Shown one piece after another: positions 59,878-64,000 of a stretch of DNA of 64,000 bases. The position numbers were made by a program, and so were the translations under genes. Position 1 is the stretch's first letter; each line of letters opens with the position of its first letter. The DNA is from Lederbergia galactosidilytica (lineage in GTDB: Bacteria > Bacillota > Bacilli > Bacillales > Bacillaceae_C): NCBI RefSeq assembly GCF_017873565.1, contig NZ_JAGGKH010000008.1:145975-209974 (forward strand). The letters are read 5' to 3'. The notes beneath the pieces are model-generated. The model ran no database searches, was not told the origin of the DNA, and saw only the letters and a list, made by a program, of their open reading frames with translations.

Positions 59878-62355
59878 ATGGAAGGGAATATTAAAGAAAT
59901 TAATTTAAGTCAGGAGATGCGTACATCTTTCTTAGATTATGCGATGAGTGTCATTGTGTCTAGGGCTCTTCCCGATGTGCGTGATGGATTGAAGCCTGTT
60001 CATCGCCGTATCCTCTATGCGATGAATGATCTTGGAATGACGAGTGATAAAGCTTATAAAAAGTCGGCGAGAATTGTTGGGGAAGTAATCGGGAAATATC
60101 ACCCTCATGGTGATTCAGCTGTTTATGAGACGATGGTTCGGATGGCACAAGATTTTAGTTATCGCTATATGCTTGTCGATGGACACGGAAACTTCGGTTC
60201 TGTGGATGGTGACTCTGCAGCAGCCATGAGGTATACAGAAGCAAGAATGTCGAAGATTTCGATGGAGCTTGTTCGAGATATCACGAAGGACACGATTGAT
60301 TATAAGGACAACTATGATGGATCTGAAAGAGAGCCAGAGGTACTACCGTCACGTTTCCCTAACCTTCTAGTGAATGGTACATCAGGGATTGCTGTTGGGA
60401 TGGCAACTAATATTCCACCACACCAACTAGGTGAAGTCATTAATGCGATTCTAGCGCTAAGCAAGGAACCTGAAATTTCTATCCAAGAGTTAATGGAATA
60501 TATTCCAGGTCCAGACTTCCCGACAGCTGGTATGATTATCGGCAGAAGCGGGATTAGAAGAGCTTATGAAACAGGGAGAGGCTCTATTATTATCCGGGCA
60601 AAGGTAGATATTGAGACGAAGGCAAATGGAAGAGAGACGATCATCGTTCATGAACTACCTTTTCAGGTAAATAAAGCAAGACTAATTGAGAGAATTGCAG
60701 AATTAGTTCGCGATAAAAAAATAGATGGCATTACAGAATTGAATGATGAATCAGACCGTAATGGTATGAGAATCGTAATGGAAGTTCGTCGAGATGCCAA
60801 TGCAGAGGTTATCTTAAATAATTTATATAAAATGACTGCCATGCAAACAAGCTTCGGGATCAATATGCTTGCGCTTGTGAATGGAGAACCAAAGGTTTTA
60901 AATCTTAAACAATGTCTGACGTATTATCTAGAACATCAACAAGTTATCATTCGCCGTAGGACTGAGTTCGAATTACGCAAGGCGGAAGCGAGAGCTCATA
61001 TTTTAGAGGGACTCCGAATCGCTCTTGATCATATTGATGCGATTATAAGCTTGATTCGCGGTTCTAAGACAACGGAGATCGCTCGAAATGGCTTAATGGA
61101 ACAATTTGATCTAACAGAGAAGCAAGCTCAAGCGATCTTGGATATGCGTTTGCAACGTTTAACTGGTTTAGAACGAGAGAAAATTGAAGAAGAATATCAA
61201 AATTTAGTTCAATTGATTTCGGAGCTTAAAGAGATTCTAGCAGATGAAGAAAAAGTGCTAGAAATCATTAGAGAAGAACTACTTGAAATTAAGGAACGTT
61301 TTGATGATGGGCGGAGAACAGAGATTGTTTCCGGTGGTATTGAGCAAATTGAGGATGAAGATTTAATACCACGAGAAAATATCGTTGTGACTCTTACCCA
61401 TAATGGCTATATTAAACGTCTACCAATTACAACTTATCGTAGTCAAAGACGCGGTGGCCGTGGTGTACAAGGGATGGGGACGAATGAAAATGACTTTGTT
61501 CAACACCTTATTACAAGTTCGACTCACGACACCATTCTATTTTTCACAAACAAAGGCAAGGTCTACCGGGCAAAAGGGTATGAAATCCCTGAGTTTAGCC
61601 GAACAGCAAAGGGTCTACCGATTATTAACCTTTTAGGTATTGAAAAAGATGAATGGATTAATACGGTGATTTGCGTTGAAGAATTCCTTGAAGACTGGTA
61701 CTTATTCTTCGCAACGAAGCAAGGTGTTATTAAACGTACCCCAGTTTCCGCCTTTGCTAATATAAGAACGAGTGGGCTAATCGCGCTTGGTTTGAGAGAA
61801 AATGATGAACTAATTTCCGTGAAATTAACAGACGGAAATAAAGACATTATTGTAGGAACTAAGAACGGATTACTGATACGATTTAATGAAACAGATGTTA
61901 GATCGATGGGAAGAACAGCTACAGGGGTAAAAGGAATTACATTGGCTGAAGACGATGAAGCAGTTGGCATGGAAATATTAGAGGAACATGAGGATGTTCT
62001 AGTCGTTACGAAAAATGGTTTTGGAAAACGAACTACAGCAGCAGAGTATCGAATTCAAAGCCGTGGAGGAAAAGGACTAATTACTTGTAAGATCACCGAC
62101 AGAACTGGAACTGTGGTAGCAGTTGAAACGGTCCAAGGTGATGAAGATATTATGATTATTACCGACAGCGGAATTGTTATTCGAATGGATGTTGAGGACA
62201 TTTCTAGAATCGGAAGAAATACACAAGGAGTCAAATTAATGACTCTTGGGGACGATTCTGCAGTATCGACCGTTGCAAAGGTTGAAAAGGAAGAAGAAGT
62301 GATAGAAGATGAAGAAGATGATGGAGAGTCTTCAGATACCCCAAATGAAGAATAA
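59878..62355 (+). CDS. gyrA: DNA gyrase subunit A
   Basis: An 825-residue subunit that cuts and rejoins DNA. Catalytic Tyr119 lies in [10 protein letters not shown]. The quinolone region [12 protein letters not shown] keeps Ser80 and Glu84, the susceptible residues. The C-terminal beta-pinwheel has the GyrA box [10 protein letters not shown], and an acidic tail follows. GAGAGGAGG precedes the ATG. Confidence 0.98.
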   Translation: MEGNIKEINLSQEMRTSFLDYAMSVIVSRALPDVRDGLKPVHRRILYAMNDLGMTSDKAYKKSARIVGEVIGKYHPHGDSAVYETMVRMAQDFSYRYMLVDGHGNFGSVDGDSAAAMRYTEARMSKISMELVRDITKDTIDYKDNYDGSEREPEVLPSRFPNLLVNGTSGIAVGMATNIPPHQLGEVINAILALSKEPEISIQELMEYIPGPDFPTAGMIIGRSGIRRAYETGRGSIIIRAKVDIETKANGRETIIVHELPFQVNKARLIERIAELVRDKKIDGITELNDESDRNGMRIVMEVRRDANAEVILNNLYKMTAMQTSFGINMLALVNGEPKVLNLKQCLTYYLEHQQVIIRRRTEFELRKAEARAHILEGLRIALDHIDAIISLIRGSKTTEIARNGLMEQFDLTEKQAQAILDMRLQRLTGLEREKIEEEYQNLVQLISELKEILADEEKVLEIIREELLEIKERFDDGRRTEIVSGGIEQIEDEDLIPRENIVVTLTHNGYIKRLPITTYRSQRRGGRGVQGMGTNENDFVQHLITSSTHDTILFFTNKGKVYRAKGYEIPEFSRTAKGLPIINLLGIEKDEWINTVICVEEFLEDWYLFFATKQGVIKRTPVSAFANIRTSGLIALGLRENDELISVKLTDGNKDIIVGTKNGLLIRFNETDVRSMGRTATGVKGITLAEDDEAVGMEILEEHEDVLVVTKNGFGKRTTAAEYRIQSRGGKGLITCKITDRTGTVVAVETVQGDEDIMIITDSGIVIRMDVEDISRIGRNTQGVKLMTLGDDSAVSTVAKVEKEEEVIEDEEDDGESSDTPNEE

Positions 62356-62356
62356 T

Positions 62357-62387
62357 GGAAGGGCGCCAATTTGGCGCCTCTTTTTAA
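62357..62387 (+). terminator. Terminator of gyrA
   Basis: GGCGCCAA and TTGGCGCC arms followed by TCTTTTTA, just after the stop. Confidence 0.85.
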
Positions 62388-62464
62388 TGGTAAAGAATTC
62401 ACTAATTTAGCCGAATAGAATAGTACAGAGCCTTTTCTGAAAACGGGGAATTGGAAGTGATTAC

Positions 62465-63550
62465 ATGAATGTAAGGGTGGAGGAACTTAGGGAAGGATAT
62501 ATTGTTCAGGACGATGTATATGGCCGAACGGGTCATCCACTTATACCCGCTAATACAGAATTAACAAGCGAGCATATTAAAGTTTTGAAAGCCTTTTTAA
62601 TAGACGGAATTGAAGTGGAATATAAGAAAGAAACTGTTAATAAGGAAAGGGAAGTTAGTAGAGATGAAGAGAAAAACCTACAAAAGATTCCTATCCATAC
62701 GGCTTTTATTTCCGAATATGAGCAGGCTGTTCAGCAGTTTAAGAAGGAATTCCAGCACTGGCAAACAGGTTTACCGATTAACATATCAAATGTGCGTAGC
62801 ATGATTACACCTTTATTGACAATTTCTTTGGAAGACAAAAGATGGATTCATTCTATTCATCAATTATCACAGCCAGAAGAATACATATATCATCATCCTG
62901 TAGCTGTCAGTATAATTTCTGGATGGATAGCAAAAAGATTGGGGTATGACCAAGGTAAGATATTTCAAGTTGCCTTAGCGGGGCTTTTAGCTGATTGTGG
63001 AATGGCAAAAATTGATGAAAATTTATTTATGAATACTAGAACATTGAACGATTCTGACTGGAAAAAAATTAAGAAGCATCCACTTTATAGTTATCAAATG
63101 GTTAAAAACATACCCATCTTAAAGCCTGAAACAAAGCTTGCGATTGTGCAGCACCATGAAAGATTAGATGGATCAGGGTACCCAAGTGGAAAAACGGGAA
63201 ACTCTCTATTAATGCAATCGCAAATTATTGCCATAGCCGATATTTATCATGCCATGACATCTAAAAGGTTATTTAAAAACCAACAATCACCATTCAAGAC
63301 GCTTGAAATGATGAAAATCGATCAGTTTGGAAAACTTCATATTTCAATTTTAAAAGAGCTTATCTCCACTATAGCTAATTTATCAATTGGTACAATTATA
63401 TATTTATCAAATGGACAGGCAGCAGAGATCATATATTTTAAAGCGGATGCCAAATTGCGTCCACTTGTTAGAACAAAGGAAACGGGAGAAATTATCGATC
63501 TTGAAAAAAACAGGAGCCTCTATATTGAAAGCATAATTAATGATGATTAA
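62465..63550 (+). CDS. HD-GYP-type protein with altered HD motif
   Basis: A 361-residue protein. A DUF3391-like N-terminal region (MNVRVEELREGYIVQDDVYG) is followed by an HD-GYP domain (about 130-300). H143/H144, H205 and HHERLDGSGYP (230-240) are present, but the central HD pair reads AD (A176, D177 in LLADCGMAK). The missing histidine normally binds metal, so c-di-GMP hydrolysis may be weak or absent. It lies between gyrA and an rRNA operon, which is a common Bacillaceae position. Confidence 0.82.
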   Translation: MNVRVEELREGYIVQDDVYGRTGHPLIPANTELTSEHIKVLKAFLIDGIEVEYKKETVNKEREVSRDEEKNLQKIPIHTAFISEYEQAVQQFKKEFQHWQTGLPINISNVRSMITPLLTISLEDKRWIHSIHQLSQPEEYIYHHPVAVSIISGWIAKRLGYDQGKIFQVALAGLLADCGMAKIDENLFMNTRTLNDSDWKKIKKHPLYSYQMVKNIPILKPETKLAIVQHHERLDGSGYPSGKTGNSLLMQSQIIAIADIYHAMTSKRLFKNQQSPFKTLEMMKIDQFGKLHISILKELISTIANLSIGTIIYLSNGQAAEIIYFKADAKLRPLVRTKETGEIIDLEKNRSLYIESIINDD

Positions 63551-63552
63551 AA

Positions 63553-63604
63553 GACTTTTCATACTTACTAATGATGAAAAGTCATTAGTAAGTATATTTT
63601 TTCA
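63553..63604 (+). terminator. Terminator of the HD-GYP gene
   Basis: ATACTTACTAATGA pairs with TCATTAGTAAGTAT, followed by ATTTTTT. Confidence 0.85.
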
Positions 63605-63613
63605 AAAAAACTC

Positions 63614-63642
63614 TTGCATTCAATTAAAAAACTTGATATATT
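63614..63642 (+). promoter_or_regulatory. rRNA operon promoter P1
   Basis: TTGCAT, 17-base spacer, TATATT: a sigma-A-type promoter upstream of 16S rRNA. Confidence 0.65.
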
Positions 63643-63686
63643 AGTACTTGTCCTTGAGAGGACAAAATAAAAAATAAAAAATAATG

Positions 63687-63715
63687 TTGACAAGAACTTT
63701 GTCTGATGTTATTAT
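63687..63715 (+). promoter_or_regulatory. rRNA operon promoter P2
   Basis: TTGACA, 17-base spacer, TATTAT: near-consensus sigma-A promoter, preceded by an A-rich UP-like stretch. A typical rrn leader (TTTGAAAACTGAACGAAACG) follows. Confidence 0.85.
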
Positions 63716-63853
63716 ATAAAAGTCGCCTTTGAAGCGATAAACAAGAATTTGATCTTTGAAAACTGAACGAAACGAACGTCAATAAATCATGGATAAATGG
63801 TCATAGACCATTGCCAGCAATTGAGAAGGAAAACTATCTCAAATGTTCAAAGG

Positions 63854-63903
63854 CTAAGATCACCACATCCTGTGGTAACGCCTTTGTTTGTACATCCTGT
63901 ACA
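63854..63903 (+). repeat. Stem-loop repeat copy E in the pre-16S leader
   Basis: GCTAAGATC, hairpin ACCACA-TCC-TGTGGT (63862-63876), AACGCCTTTGTT, hairpin TGTACA-TCC-TGTACA (63889-63903). The order of blocks is that of copy A at 12236. The second hairpin ends at the predicted 16S 5' end. Confidence 0.7.
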
Positions 63904-64000
63904 TCATATGAGAGTTTGATCCTGGCTCAGGACGAACGCTGGCGGCGTGCCTAATACATGCAAGTCGAGCGAATTTGATGGGAGCTTGCTCCCTGAAAAT
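63904..64000 (+). rRNA. rrs: 16S ribosomal RNA, 5' end (partial)
   Basis: GAGAGTTTGATCCTGGCTCA, then ACGCTGGCGGCGTGCCTAAT and CATGCAAGTCGAGCG are the universal start of bacterial 16S rRNA. The gene runs off the right edge, within variable region V1. Confidence 0.98.

Overview
This window is the replication-origin region of an endospore-forming, low-GC Gram-positive bacterium of the Bacillaceae type. The gene order rlmH-htrA-walJIHKR, dnaB-rplI-gdpP-yybS-rpsR-ssb-rpsF, ychF-DUF951-yyaC-parB-parA-noc-rsmG-mnmG-mnmE-jag-yidC-rnpA-rpmH, then dnaA-dnaN-yaaA-recF-remB-gyrB-gyrA and a 16S rRNA is that of Bacillus chromosomes around oriC. The sporulation-linked genes yyaC and jag/spoIIIJ agree with this. 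Genes left of about 52.5 kb point mostly left and those right of it point right, so both arms lead away from the origin. The genus cannot be fixed from the sequence alone.

Positions 1-11320 are an AT-rich accessory region inserted at the 3' end of rlmH, the position used by staphylococcal SCC elements. From the attachment site inward it holds a large serine recombinase, a short serine-recombinase paralogue without a DNA-binding region, a frameshifted micro-gene, a replication-initiator-like gene, a leftward three-gene unit (XRE regulator, PD-(D/E)XK-like 'ENQ' protein, ankyrin plus cREC-like receiver protein), a putative DNA-binding protein, a second XRE regulator, and a very long type ISP restriction-modification enzyme that runs off the left edge. 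The other end of the element is outside the window.

Positions 11320-47000 are mainly core genome: rRNA methylation (RlmH), the essential WalRK cell-wall two-component operon with its regulators, replicative helicase, ribosomal proteins and SSB, c-di-AMP turnover (GdpP), ParABS and Noc chromosome organisation, and tRNA wobble modification (MnmE/MnmG). Some accessory genes are interspersed: a VWA lipoprotein, an M23 peptidase, HelD and a P-loop kinase. purA, which often sits between walR and dnaB in Bacillus, is absent here. There are broken genes: a GNAT acetyltransferase interrupted by a 140-bp element with a TTTAT target duplication, and a remnant of an IS4-type transposase. Three parS sites are visible (in walK, between ssb and rpsF, and in parB).

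Positions 47000-64000 hold an LTA-synthase-like protein, the jag-yidC-rnpA-rpmH cluster, a bipartite oriC (DnaA boxes before dnaA; boxes, DnaA-trios and an AT-rich stretch between dnaA and dnaN), the dnaN-recF-gyrase genes, an HD-GYP protein with an altered HD motif, and tandem rRNA promoters leading into the first 97 bases of a 16S rRNA. Two further DnaA-box clusters lie beside rlmH/htrA and upstream of mnmE. A family of small stem-loop repeats is scattered through the spacers and also occurs in the pre-16S leader.
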